NCBI GenBank assembly: GCA_002306055.1
Contig: DBRR01000039.1
Location: forward strand, 33,124 to 66,951
Reading direction: 5' to 3'
Length of the DNA stretch: 33,828 nucleotides
Origin: Anaerolineaceae bacterium UBA1363
Lineage (GTDB): Bacteria > Chloroflexota > Anaerolineae > Anaerolineales > Anaerolineaceae
Part shown: positions 7,684-16,012 of the stretch, one piece after another
Layout of the letters: the number at the start of each line of letters is the position of its first letter
How positions within the stretch are numbered: position 1 is the first letter of the stretch
The notes under the pieces: generated by a model
Seen by the model: the letters and a program-made list of their open reading frames with translations, nothing else
The model's database searches: none
Told to the model about the DNA's origin: nothing
Program-made: the position numbers and the translations under genes

Positions 7684-7958
7684 ATCCAACCAATATAGTT
7701 CACATTTACTATTACTGTTTGCCTTTGATAACAGACGGCTTGATCTTAGTATTCGATCTGGCGAGAAATATAATTTAATCGTAATTCATAGCGTTGGCTT
7801 TAAGAAGTGAATTAGAAACACAATTATTCGGTTCACATTTACTTGTGAAAAAGTTTAAACTTTGGACTAGGTTTTTCGTAGGAATTCGTGTATAATATCT
7901 GTTTGCGCGCGTCTGAAGACGCTGGCAATATTTTAAACCCGGAAGGAGGTGAATAGCA
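7684..7958. other. Intergenic region between atpG and rpsU
   Basis: A 275-base AT-rich spacer. It contains a 13-bp direct repeat (GTTCACATTTACT at 7698-7710 and 7831-7843), the palindrome AAAGTTTAAACTTT at 7850-7863, a TATAAT without partner at 7769-7774, and the rpsU -10 at 7891-7896. No terminator with a U-run was found for the ATPase operon. Confidence 0.4.
7891..7896 (+). promoter_or_regulatory. -10 element of the rpsU-infA promoter
   Basis: A perfect TATAAT, directly preceded by GTG. No good -35 lies at 16-18 bp; TTGGAC at 7862-7867 is 23 bp away. The palindrome at 7850-7863 lies just upstream and could be an operator. The leader to rpsU would be about 55 bases. Confidence 0.5.
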
Positions 7959-8147
7959 ATGGCAAGTGTAACTTTGAGACCAAATGAATCGCAGGATTCT
8001 CTGCTCAAGCGCTTTCGCAAGAAGGTCGTGAAGAGTGGTGTGCTCAGCACCGTGCGTCGCAAACGCTGGTTTGTTTCCAAGAGTGAGCAGCGCAGAATGG
8101 ACAAGAAAAAGGCTGTTCGTCGTTCCTACCGGAAGTCGTACGATTGA
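7959..8147 (+). CDS. rpsU: Small ribosomal subunit protein bS21
   Basis: A 62-residue, very basic 30S protein that acts in translation initiation and contacts the anti-Shine-Dalgarno end of 16S rRNA. The N-terminus VTLRPNESQDSLLKRFRKKV and the basic C-terminus RRMDKKKAVRRSYRK fit bS21. The ribosome-binding site is near perfect (AAGGAGGTGA at 7943-7952, six bases before the ATG). infA follows 23 bases later, so both are probably on one message ended by the terminator at 8436. Confidence 0.93.
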   Translation: MASVTLRPNESQDSLLKRFRKKVVKSGVLSTVRRKRWFVSKSEQRRMDKKKAVRRSYRKSYD

Positions 8148-8170
8148 TGAAAGCCAGGAAGTGAGGTTTT

Positions 8171-8422
8171 ATGGCTAAAGAAGATGAGAAGATTACAGTT
8201 GATGGCACGATTATTGAAGCCCTTCCCGGAACACAATTTCGGGTGAGGCTTGATAACGGTCACGAAGTGCTGGCATATCTTTCTGGTCGTATGCGTCGTT
8301 ATTATATCCGCATTCTCTTAGGAGACTCTGTGCGGGTGGAAATGTCGCCTTATGATTTGGATCGCGGTCGCATTGTCTACCGACAACGCCGCCCAAATTC
8401 ATCCGAACCACAGGAATTCTAG
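8171..8422 (+). CDS. infA: Translation initiation factor IF-1
   Basis: An 83-residue OB-fold protein that occupies the A site during initiation. It carries the IF-1 hallmarks AKEDEKITVDGTIIEALPG, FRVRLDNGHEVLAYLSGRMR, YYIRILLGDSVRVEMSPYDL and DRGRIVYR. The usual home of infA is the spc operon near secY/adk/map, followed by rpmJ; here it is paired with rpsU instead. The C-terminal tail (PNSSEPQEF) is slightly longer than in E. coli. A purine-rich site (GGAAGTGAGG) precedes the ATG. Confidence 0.94.
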   Translation: MAKEDEKITVDGTIIEALPGTQFRVRLDNGHEVLAYLSGRMRRYYIRILLGDSVRVEMSPYDLDRGRIVYRQRRPNSSEPQEF

Positions 8423-8435
8423 TTCTTGTCTTATG

Positions 8436-8464
8436 ACAGCCCTCATAAAGAGGGCTGTTTTTTT
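8436..8464 (+). terminator. Intrinsic terminator after infA
   Basis: Perfect 9-bp stem ACAGCCCTC / GAGGGCTGT with a five-base loop, followed by a run of seven T. Confidence 0.9.
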
Positions 8465-8477
8465 ATCCCAATTTGGA

Positions 8478-8483
8478 TACAAT
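8478..8483 (+). promoter_or_regulatory. -10-like element directly before the GNAT gene
   Basis: TACAAT at 8478-8483 ends seven bases before the ATG at 8491, so a transcript from it would begin at or next to the start codon. The element lies just after the infA terminator. No clear -35 is visible. Confidence 0.4.
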
Positions 8484-8490
8484 CAAGGCT

Positions 8491-9453
8491 ATGCTGACAC
8501 CACAGACTCCACCGGGGACGATACGCAAATTTGACCTGGCACGCGATGGCGAGGTCGTTGCCAACCTGATCGAGGAAGCGTTCGCTCTGAAAAATGATCC
8601 GGATGGGCAAATCGTGCTGATCCAGATGCGCGAAAATGCCCGCAGGCTGAAACAAGCCAATTGGGTACCTCTGACTATGCCAGCCTTAGGTTTTGTCTGG
8701 GAGGTCGACGGTCGTTTGGTGGGCAACATCTCGGTTATGCCCTACACTCACAACGCTCACCGGCTGCATTTGATCGCCAACGTGGCTGTGGACCCTGCAT
8801 TTCGAGGGCGGGGTATTGGTAAAGCCCTGGTTGCTCACGCTCTGCGGTATAGCCGCCAGGTTGGCGTGCGGCAGGTTTGGCTTCAGGTTAAGCGCGATAA
8901 CCTCGTTGCCATTCGAATGTACCAGCAGCTTGGTTTTCGTGAGGATCATTGCCTGGATGTCTGGAAGAAAAGCGCGTCAGCAAGATCGAGCCAAACCCAG
9001 CATTATCGATATCCCAGCCTGTATGAAATTCGTGGCCGGGAATTTGGCGATTGGCAAAGCCAAAAAGAGTGGCTCAGGCTCAACTATCCCCCAGCCACGC
9101 GCTGGTATTCTGCTTTGGAATTTGGCAATCTCTCGCCTTGGGCTTGGCTAAACCCCTTGAATTGGGTGAAACTGATTGAACTTAGCCAATTCAGTTTAAC
9201 CGTGGGCGAGCAATTGGCGGCTGTTTTGAGTTTCCAGCGGACGGTTTTACGCTCTGACAACCTCTACATCGCTGCTCCCCAGACTTCTGCTGAAAACGAG
9301 CATGTGAGCGTTTTGTTGACCCATTTTCTGCAAGAGAATTGGACGGGCAAGCCGCTTATGGCGGAATATCCAACCGGCAGGGCGGTCAGCGGTTTTGAGA
9401 GCAGCGGTTTCACTTTGGCACGCACCTTACTCTGGATGCGTGCAGAAATTTAA
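8491..9453 (+). CDS. GNAT family N-acetyltransferase
   Basis: A 320-residue protein with an N-terminal GNAT domain. The acetyl-CoA loop is ANVAVDPAFRGRGIGKALVAHAL (R105 to A112 around GRGIGKA), followed by VWLQVKRDNLVAIRMYQQLGF. The substrate is not predictable. The C-terminal half (about 170-320) keeps a weak echo of a GNAT end (SGFESSGFTLARTLLWMRAEI), so this may be a tandem GNAT with a degenerate second domain. The frame also has a TTG at 8473, but ATG 8491 is preferred because a TACAAT element ends seven bases before it. The gene stands alone between two terminators. Confidence 0.85.
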   Translation: MLTPQTPPGTIRKFDLARDGEVVANLIEEAFALKNDPDGQIVLIQMRENARRLKQANWVPLTMPALGFVWEVDGRLVGNISVMPYTHNAHRLHLIANVAVDPAFRGRGIGKALVAHALRYSRQVGVRQVWLQVKRDNLVAIRMYQQLGFREDHCLDVWKKSASARSSQTQHYRYPSLYEIRGREFGDWQSQKEWLRLNYPPATRWYSALEFGNLSPWAWLNPLNWVKLIELSQFSLTVGEQLAAVLSFQRTVLRSDNLYIAAPQTSAENEHVSVLLTHFLQENWTGKPLMAEYPTGRAVSGFESSGFTLARTLLWMRAEI

Positions 9454-9454
9454 A

Positions 9455-9483
9455 AAGCCTGTACAGAAACTGTACAGGCTTTT
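9455..9483. terminator. Bidirectional intrinsic terminator
   Basis: Perfect 12-bp stem AAGCCTGTACAG / CTGTACAGGCTT with a three-base loop, with A-rich sequence on the left and T-rich on the right. It can end the GNAT gene (plus) and the small gene at 9500-9688 (minus), which converge on it. Confidence 0.85.
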
Positions 9484-9499
9484 AAGTACAATCCGAGAT

Positions 9500-9688
9500 T
9501 TAAAGCTCTTCGTCGACGACGATTTCCACCAGTTTCAGGAATTCCTGCCATTCTTCTTTGAAAAAGTGGAGGGTTACATTGTTGAGTTCCAAATGATAGG
9601 TTGATTCGCCATCAGGTTCATCAGCTCGCCAGGCGAGATAGTTCTCGGTTTCGGCAATAGTTGTGGTTACAGGTTCTTCGTTTTCCAT
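9500..9688 (-). CDS. Small acidic protein of unknown function
   Basis: A 62-residue acidic protein (rich in E and D, few basic residues) with the central segment ESTYHLELNNVTLHFFKEEW and an acidic end. No family is recognised. The coding call is supported by a good ribosome-binding site (AAGGAG about five bases before the ATG at 9688) and by the bidirectional terminator right after its stop. No membrane segment or signal peptide is seen. Confidence 0.7.
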   Translation of the reverse strand: MENEEPVTTTIAETENYLAWRADEPDGESTYHLELNNVTLHFFKEEWQEFLKLVEIVVDEEL

Positions 9689-9746
9689 AGTATCTCCTTG
9701 GTTTATTGATCAATTATCTCATAAATGGGATCGTAATGCTACTTAA

Positions 9747-11138
9747 TCATTCGATTTTTTTCGTTTCTTGCGTTTTGACTTTTTTCTTGGTCCATTTATC
9801 CGTCAAAACTCTAACCTTTACCACTGTTTGCTTCAGCCAGGCATTGAGGGGAGCGGTAGTTTTCTTGAACCAAGCCCTGACCTGCCCAAGGGGTTTTTTG
9901 AGCCAGGCTCGGATGCGTTTACCTAATTTGCGCAAGGCAACCAGCAGCGCAGGCTCTTTTGGCTTGCGATAATACGCCATGCCTTCCCAGGGATCCTGAT
10001 CGAAAATCTTTTTTGTGGCATAACCCAAAAGCAGCTTTAGTGTCGCGACTGTAGGGGCGGCAAGCATGATGCCCAGCAGCCCGAATATCTGCCCGCCAAT
10101 CAGAGCGGATATCATGATCGCAGCGGGATGCACTTCCAGAGTCTCACCCATTAATTTTGGAGTGAGCACGTTGTCGAGGATCATATCGATCACCATCGCA
10201 ATAGCCAGGACCAGGACAACATACATTAATTTTGAAAGCCCAAAGGGTGTGGGATCCTGCATAATGGCGCCGATGATGAAACCAATCCAACCGATCCAGG
10301 CACCAATATATGGGATAAAGCGACCCAAACCAGCGATGATTGCCAAAACAAGGAAGTAAGGCAAACCAAATATGCCGAGGACGATGCTGTAGGTGATGAT
10401 TGATATCGCCACGACTGTGAACTCACCACGGATAAAGGCATTAAAAATCTTGGTGATCTCAAAACCAAGACGGCGGAAATCTTTTTCAAACCCTTTTACA
10501 TTGACGTTGAGCAACTGCCTGCGGACTCCGTTGGTCTCGGATGTGATGAAAAATGAGACCATGTAAGTGATCACCAGGTTAAACAGGAAGCCGCCCACAA
10601 GAGTTACCAGTTTGCCTGCTTGCGCCGCGGCTGGCTGCAAGTAGTTGGTGATGGTCTGAGCAACAACATCGGTATCCAGGTAAGGTAGTTTAAAATTAAA
10701 CGGTCCAATTGTGATAACTCGGTTTGACCAGGTCTCCAGAAAGGAGGTCAGTCCGCCGACATTCTGAGTAAGACTGTCAAACAGGTTTTGTACCTGCGTG
10801 GCAATGGTGGTACCAGCATTAGTAAGCAGCCAAATCACCAGCCCAGCGACCACCAAGTAAACGATGGCAGTCGCTATGCGCCAGGAAATTTTCAGGCGTT
10901 TGTTGATCAGGTTGCAGATCGGGTAAAGCAAAAAAGAAATGATAAAGGCAGTGATCACCAACTTGAAATACTCGTTAAAGCGGATAATCAGCGCAATCAG
11001 TCCGGCAATTAATAAAAGCCCGACAACTAGTTTGGTTGCCCACCCCCAGCGAGGTGAATCAGAAGAGCCCGAGCCTTTGCTGACGGGTTCAGGTTCGATC
11101 GGTGTCGGTGATTGGATTTGTTTGATGTCCTCTGTCAC
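9747..11138 (-). CDS. AI-2E family transporter (PerM/YdiK-like membrane protein)
   Basis: A 463-residue membrane protein with about eight helices. Family features are the late segments LGRFIPYIGAWIGWIGFIIG and SALIGGQIFGLLGIMLAAPTVA. The N-terminal ~30 residues are polar, and the last ~60 residues (AWLKKPLGQVRAWFKKTTAP and onward) are strongly basic and cytoplasmic. The family was named for autoinducer-2 export, but members differ; some are reported cation/proton antiporters, so the substrate is unknown. The start is GTG at 11138 with no Shine-Dalgarno; a promoter -10 ends six bases upstream, so the message is probably leaderless. Confidence 0.88.
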   Translation of the reverse strand: MTEDIKQIQSPTPIEPEPVSKGSGSSDSPRWGWATKLVVGLLLIAGLIALIIRFNEYFKLVITAFIISFLLYPICNLINKRLKISWRIATAIVYLVVAGLVIWLLTNAGTTIATQVQNLFDSLTQNVGGLTSFLETWSNRVITIGPFNFKLPYLDTDVVAQTITNYLQPAAAQAGKLVTLVGGFLFNLVITYMVSFFITSETNGVRRQLLNVNVKGFEKDFRRLGFEITKIFNAFIRGEFTVVAISIITYSIVLGIFGLPYFLVLAIIAGLGRFIPYIGAWIGWIGFIIGAIMQDPTPFGLSKLMYVVLVLAIAMVIDMILDNVLTPKLMGETLEVHPAAIMISALIGGQIFGLLGIMLAAPTVATLKLLLGYATKKIFDQDPWEGMAYYRKPKEPALLVALRKLGKRIRAWLKKPLGQVRAWFKKTTAPLNAWLKQTVVKVRVLTDKWTKKKVKTQETKKIE

Positions 11139-11144
11139 AACTTG

Positions 11145-11172
11145 ATTTTACGATAAAAAAACTAAAGTGCAA
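11145..11172 (-). promoter_or_regulatory. Promoter of the AI-2E-family gene
   Basis: Minus-strand TTGCAC (11172-11167) and TAAAAT (11150-11145), 16 bp apart. The -10 is six bases before the GTG start, so transcription should begin at the start codon. Confidence 0.6.
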
Positions 11173-11256
11173 CACCAGACTTGATTAAAACGCATCCAAA
11201 TTCCGTATGGAATTAATTAGCGGGTAGAATTGACCTGAAATCGAGAAAGAATTCTA

Positions 11257-12408
11257 ATGAAATACAGAAAATTTGGAAAATTAGGCCTGAATGTATCCGC
11301 GCTGGGCTTTGGCTGCATGCGCTTGCCCGTGGTTGACGGTGAAAGCGGAAAGATCGATGAACCCCTTGCAACAGCAATGCTGCGGAAGGCAATCGACCAG
11401 GGCTTGAATTATGTGGACACGGCCTGGTCCTATCACCTCGAGCACAGCGAGCCATTTGTGGGGCGTGTGCTTAAGGATGGATATCGGGAGAAAGTTTTTT
11501 TGGCGACCAAAATGCCATCCTGGCTGGTTAAATCCCAGGAGGACCTGGAACGTCTCTTCACCACTCAGCTTGAGCGCCTTCGGACAGATCATTTCGATTT
11601 TTACCTGCTACACGCACTCAATGCGGGCCATTGGGATAATTACCTAAAAGTCAAAGTTTTCGATTGGGCTGAACGGAAGTTGTCCGCCGGGCAAATTCGC
11701 CATCTGGGGTTTTCATTCCATGACCGCTACGAGGTTTTCAAACAGATCCTGAACGGCTACGATAATTGGGATTTCTGCCAGTTGCAGTACAACTACATGG
11801 ACGTCAACGAGCAGGCTGGAAGGCGAGGTCTGCTTGAGGCGGCTGAAAAGGGGCTCGGGGTGATCGTGATGGAACCGCTGCGAGGCGGCAAGTTGGCGGC
11901 GCAGAATCCACCAGTACAAGTAGCTGAAGCATTCAGTCAGAGCCAGCGCGACTGGACCATGGCAGAATGGGCTTTGCAATGGCTATGGAATCAACCGGAG
12001 ATATCTGTAGTACTCTCAGGAATGTCCGCCATGGAGCAGGTGGAGCAAAACCTTCAATTCGCCTCCCGTTCCGGTATTGGAAGCCTGAACGCGGATGATT
12101 TGGCAACGATCAGCCGGGTGCAACAAGCCTGGTCGGGATTGGCGCCGGTACCCTGCACAAGCTGTGAGTATTGCATGCCTTGCCCGAACGGCGTCCAAAT
12201 CCCTCGGATTTTCAAACTTTACAACGAATCGGTCATGTACGACCGTCAAGGTCGCGGACGAAATGCTTATCGGAATGACTTTAAAGACGATCAGAGAGCG
12301 GATATGTGCGTTGAGTGTGGTCAATGCGAGAGCCTTTGCCCGCAAAACATACCGATCATTCAACGGTTAAAAGATGCACATGCCTATTTGACGGGGGAGA
12401 ACGCTTGA
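11257..12408 (+). CDS. Aldo/keto reductase with C-terminal 4Fe-4S ferredoxin domain
   Basis: A 383-residue oxidoreductase. The N-terminal ~290 residues form an aldo/keto reductase barrel with the catalytic tetrad visible as D54, Y59, K85 and H119 (NYVDTAWSYH, FLATKMPSW, FDFYLLHAL). The C-terminal domain has two cysteine clusters: CTSCEYCMPC from C300 and CVECGQCESLCP from C351, enough for 4Fe-4S centres. AKRs of this type are common in anaerobes and presumably shuttle electrons between the clusters and a carbonyl substrate; the substrate is unknown. A TAGAAT element at 11225-11230 may be its -10. The stop codon overlaps the start of the next gene, so the two are coupled. Confidence 0.9.
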   Translation: MKYRKFGKLGLNVSALGFGCMRLPVVDGESGKIDEPLATAMLRKAIDQGLNYVDTAWSYHLEHSEPFVGRVLKDGYREKVFLATKMPSWLVKSQEDLERLFTTQLERLRTDHFDFYLLHALNAGHWDNYLKVKVFDWAERKLSAGQIRHLGFSFHDRYEVFKQILNGYDNWDFCQLQYNYMDVNEQAGRRGLLEAAEKGLGVIVMEPLRGGKLAAQNPPVQVAEAFSQSQRDWTMAEWALQWLWNQPEISVVLSGMSAMEQVEQNLQFASRSGIGSLNADDLATISRVQQAWSGLAPVPCTSCEYCMPCPNGVQIPRIFKLYNESVMYDRQGRGRNAYRNDFKDDQRADMCVECGQCESLCPQNIPIIQRLKDAHAYLTGENA

Positions 12409-13223
12409 TCTCACCAACCCCGGCGGAACCAGTAGCAAGAAAAGACCGACCCTGGATTATCCTGGCTGGACTGGCGTTTTTGGCTGTCCTGATCGTATGG
12501 TTGTGGTTTACTCCTGCTGGCTTCTGGGGAAAATTGCGCGCGCTCGGTTACGCAGTCTGCCATCAAATAGAAGCACGCTCCTACTGCATTCACGGGATTT
12601 GCTCGCCACTTTGTGCACGCTGCACAGGGATGTATCTGGGAGCAATCCTTTCGCTGGGATACCAGGCATTTCACGGGCGCAAGGCTAAGTTCCCCCCGGT
12701 ATGGGTGATCGTGGTCTTGGTTTTGTTGTTTGGATGGTTCGGAGTGGATGGTATCAACTCCTTTATGCATTTCTTCCCGAACTTTTCTGGCATTTACGAA
12801 CCAACCAACCTGCTAAGATTGATCACAGGGATGGGTGTGGGCTTGGGGATTGGAACCGTGCTGTATGTGTTGTTCAACGGTACTGCCTGGAGCAACTGGG
12901 TGGACGAGTCTGTGTATCGAAAATGGTATGCATTTCCGCTGCTGCTTGCTCTGTCAGCGCTGTTGGTTGTGTTGATTCAGACGAATCATCCGCTTGTGCT
13001 TTATCCAGTGATGGTAATCTCCGGGCTGGGGGTTTTCCTGGTGTTGAGCAGTGTCTATACCGTGGTGGCATTAATGATCCTCAAGCGGGAGAATACCCAA
13101 CTGCATTGGCGGGAACTGCTGCTGCCGATTTTGATGGGCATGACCGTTGCTTTGCTGCAAGTATTGCTGACATCATGGCTGCGGTTGGCGTTAACCGGTA
13201 CATGGGAGCCGATAAACCTTTGA
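12405..13223 (+). CDS. DUF2085 domain membrane protein
   Basis: A 272-residue membrane protein. The DUF2085 signature is clear: GYAVCHQIEARSYCIHG followed by ICSPLCARCTGMYLGAI, giving cysteines at about 52, 61, 66, 70 and 73 with a histidine at 53, a possible metal-binding set. Further helices follow to the end. The frame is open from ATG 12315, but that region lies inside the aldo/keto reductase gene. The TTG at 12405 has GGGGGAG seven bases upstream and overlaps the preceding stop as TTGA. Function is unknown; coupling to an Fe-S reductase suggests a shared redox job (inference). Confidence 0.82.
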   Translation: MISPTPAEPVARKDRPWIILAGLAFLAVLIVWLWFTPAGFWGKLRALGYAVCHQIEARSYCIHGICSPLCARCTGMYLGAILSLGYQAFHGRKAKFPPVWVIVVLVLLFGWFGVDGINSFMHFFPNFSGIYEPTNLLRLITGMGVGLGIGTVLYVLFNGTAWSNWVDESVYRKWYAFPLLLALSALLVVLIQTNHPLVLYPVMVISGLGVFLVLSSVYTVVALMILKRENTQLHWRELLLPILMGMTVALLQVLLTSWLRLALTGTWEPINL

Positions 13224-13253
13224 TTTTCTACTGTGCTTAAGATTAAGAATGAC

Positions 13254-13259
13254 TATAAT
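13254..13259 (+). promoter_or_regulatory. -10 element before the DUF4126 gene
   Basis: A perfect TATAAT, about 40 bases before the ATG at 13300. No convincing -35 at 17 bp. Confidence 0.35.
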
Positions 13260-13299
13260 GTAAGTGTTGAGGTAGTTCTCAATAATAAGGCAGGCATTA

Positions 13300-13881
13300 A
13301 TGACAGAAGTTATAAGTGGGATTCTTGGAGCGTTTGGTCTCTCGGTTTCGGCAGGATTAAACGCCTATATTCCTTTGCTGGTGGTTTCACTGATGGCAAA
13401 GTTTACCAATCTGATCGAACTGGCAGAACCCTGGAATGCCCTCGAAAGCTGGTGGACGATCGGTGTTTTGGCGGTTTTGGTTGTGATTGAAGCGGTTGCT
13501 GACAAGGTGCCGGTGGTTGATCACATCAATGATGCCATCCAATCCTTCATCCGCCCGGTGGCAGGCGCAATCTTGTTTGCAGCAAGTGCGAAAACCATCA
13601 CTGAAATTCATCCGGTCTTGTCGTTGGTTAGTGGGTTGTTGGTGGCGGGGTCGGTGAATGCTGCGAAATCCGTGGTTGCCAGACCCGTGGTGGATGTGGC
13701 GACGGCAGGTATGGGCACACCGGTGGTGAGCACGCTCGAAGATGTTTTTGCCGCGATTGTCTCGGTATTATCGATCCTGGTTCCGATGCTGATGGTTATC
13801 ATCGTATTTTTGACCATATGGTTGATCGCGTCGATTGTCAATCGCCGTCACAGGCCGAATGCCAGCGGGAGCACAAGTTAA
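13300..13881 (+). CDS. DUF4126 family membrane protein
   Basis: A 193-residue membrane protein matching the DUF4126 pattern: GLSVSAGLNAYIPLLVVSL near the N-terminus, then VIEAVADKVPVVDHINDAIQ and a glycine/alanine-rich core (FIRPVAGAILFAAS, LVSGLLVAGSVNAAKS). It ends in a helix (VPMLMVIIVFLTIWLIASIV) and a short basic tail. Function unknown. It heads a run of three small membrane-protein genes (13300-14468) with short gaps and good ribosome-binding sites, likely one operon. Confidence 0.82.
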   Translation: MTEVISGILGAFGLSVSAGLNAYIPLLVVSLMAKFTNLIELAEPWNALESWWTIGVLAVLVVIEAVADKVPVVDHINDAIQSFIRPVAGAILFAASAKTITEIHPVLSLVSGLLVAGSVNAAKSVVARPVVDVATAGMGTPVVSTLEDVFAAIVSVLSILVPMLMVIIVFLTIWLIASIVNRRHRPNASGSTS

Positions 13882-13893
13882 AGGAGTCATGAA

Positions 13894-14223
13894 ATGACAG
13901 AGCACACAGATTCAAATCAGGAGCAGGTCACTTCCCCTTGGTCAATCATCAGTCTGATCAGCGGTATTGCCAACTTTGTTGGTTTTCCGTTCTGGGGTGC
14001 AATAATAGCGTTGATTACAGGCTATGTAGCGAAATCTGAGATAAGAAAAAACCACGGTCGCGTCGGCGGTGAGGGTCTGGCAAATACCGGGTTGATCCTT
14101 GGCTGGATTGGCATTGGGTTGGGGTTTCTCACATTATGCTTTGTTATCCTGATGTTCTTGGGAGTAGTTGGCGGCATCGCTTTTTGTGGTCCGCTCAGTG
14201 GACTTATCAATTCTATACGTTAA
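13894..14223 (+). CDS. DUF4190 domain membrane protein
   Basis: A 109-residue protein with two membrane helices and the DUF4190 pattern between them: SLISGIANFVGFPFWGAIIA, then VAKSEIRKNHGRVGGEGLAN and TGLILGWIGIGLGFL. The AAAGGAG ribosome-binding site is close upstream; an earlier ATG at 13889 runs straight into a stop and is not used. Function unknown. Confidence 0.8.
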   Translation: MTEHTDSNQEQVTSPWSIISLISGIANFVGFPFWGAIIALITGYVAKSEIRKNHGRVGGEGLANTGLILGWIGIGLGFLTLCFVILMFLGVVGGIAFCGPLSGLINSIR

Positions 14224-14234
14224 AGAGGATTTAG

Positions 14235-14468
14235 ATGGAAGATCAAAACTATCAAACTTATACCGAAACGCAAACACCCGAATCAAAACCTTTGTACAAC
14301 GAGCAGCCAAAAAAGAAAAGTAACGCCTGGTGGATTATTCTGCTGGTGATTCTGCTAGTCTTATGCTGCTGCATATTGATTGGCGGGGTGGTGGTATTAC
14401 TCCTGGTCGCCAGCGGTCAATATCGCATCGACTGGTCAATGTTGACCCCCCTGCTAAGCTTTATCTAA
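14235..14468 (+). CDS. Small single-pass membrane protein, unknown
   Basis: 77 residues: a polar, proline- and glutamine-rich N-terminus (1-31), one strong membrane helix (about 32-60) with a CCC run (LVLCCCILIGG), and a short C-terminal tail. AGAGGA lies seven bases before the ATG. It follows the DUF4190 gene by 11 bases. No family recognised; the layout resembles tail-anchored or DUF4190-associated small proteins of Chloroflexota. Confidence 0.65.
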   Translation: MEDQNYQTYTETQTPESKPLYNEQPKKKSNAWWIILLVILLVLCCCILIGGVVVLLLVASGQYRIDWSMLTPLLSFI

Positions 14469-14477
14469 TTTTGTATC

Positions 14478-14968
14478 TTATTCTGACCGGCCTGGCTTAA
14501 AAACCAGGCCAGGTTTAATTAAGCCGGGTGCACTAAGAATATCCTGTACCGTTTCCAGGCAGTGCCCTCTCACTTCTACGTCCAGCGGCAGAGCGTTAAA
14601 CTCATCTTCATCAAGCAGGCGGTACTCTCCATTGGGATACACCACCAGGTCAAGCGCAAGGTCCTGCCAGATGATGCTTTCCGCGCTGAATTGTGCCGGG
14701 TAGCTAAGATTGAGGTACCAACATTTCACCTGGTCGGATGAGCCCTGGTGGACCTCGAACAGGTTATACCAGCGGTCGGTGTAATAGCGCTCCAGCATCA
14801 GGTCGTCCTTGCGAAAGGTAACTTTATCCACGGGCACGGCATCAGCTCCGCTGAACCGAGCGCTTATCAGGCGGCTGGTGGGGGTTTCAGCGATGAGCTC
14901 GCCTTTCCAGTAGAAAACTGGCTCCCCAAGGTGGTTTTGTTTGAAGACGGTAAAGGTTCGTGTGCTCA

Positions 14969-14969
<1 letters not shown>
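14478..14969 (-). CDS. DUF402 domain protein coupled to the thiamine importer
   Basis: A 163-residue soluble protein. The DUF402 core is RYYTDRWYNLFEVHQG, CWYLNLSYPAQF, then the acidic pair IWQDLALDLVVYPNGEYRLL and LDEDEFNALP (119-127), which binds metal in relatives. Characterised DUF402 members (FomD, Ntdp type) hydrolyse nucleotides or related phosphoanhydrides. The frame is open from 15005, but ATG 14969 is chosen because it overlaps the ATPase stop as TAATG. It is the last gene of the riboswitch-controlled thiamine operon, so a role on a thiamine phosphate is possible but unproven. Confidence 0.82.
14489..14510 (+). terminator. Possible terminator for the DUF4126-DUF4190 run
   Basis: Perfect 7-bp stem GGCCTGG / CCAGGCC with an eight-base loop, 20 bases after the last plus-strand gene. 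The following sequence (AGGTTTAATT) is only weakly T-rich, and the hairpin lies in the 3' end of the DUF402 gene on the other strand. Confidence 0.35.

Positions 14970-16011
<1,042 letters not shown>

Positions 16012-16012
<1 letters not shown>

Noticed and set aside
9747..11138. Quorum-sensing (AI-2) function for the AI-2E-family protein
   Set aside because: The family name is historical; nothing in this window (no luxS or lsr genes) supports AI-2 transport.
12315..12404. Earlier start for the DUF2085 protein
   Set aside because: Lies inside the aldo/keto reductase gene; TTG 12405 has a strong ribosome-binding site and overlaps the stop.
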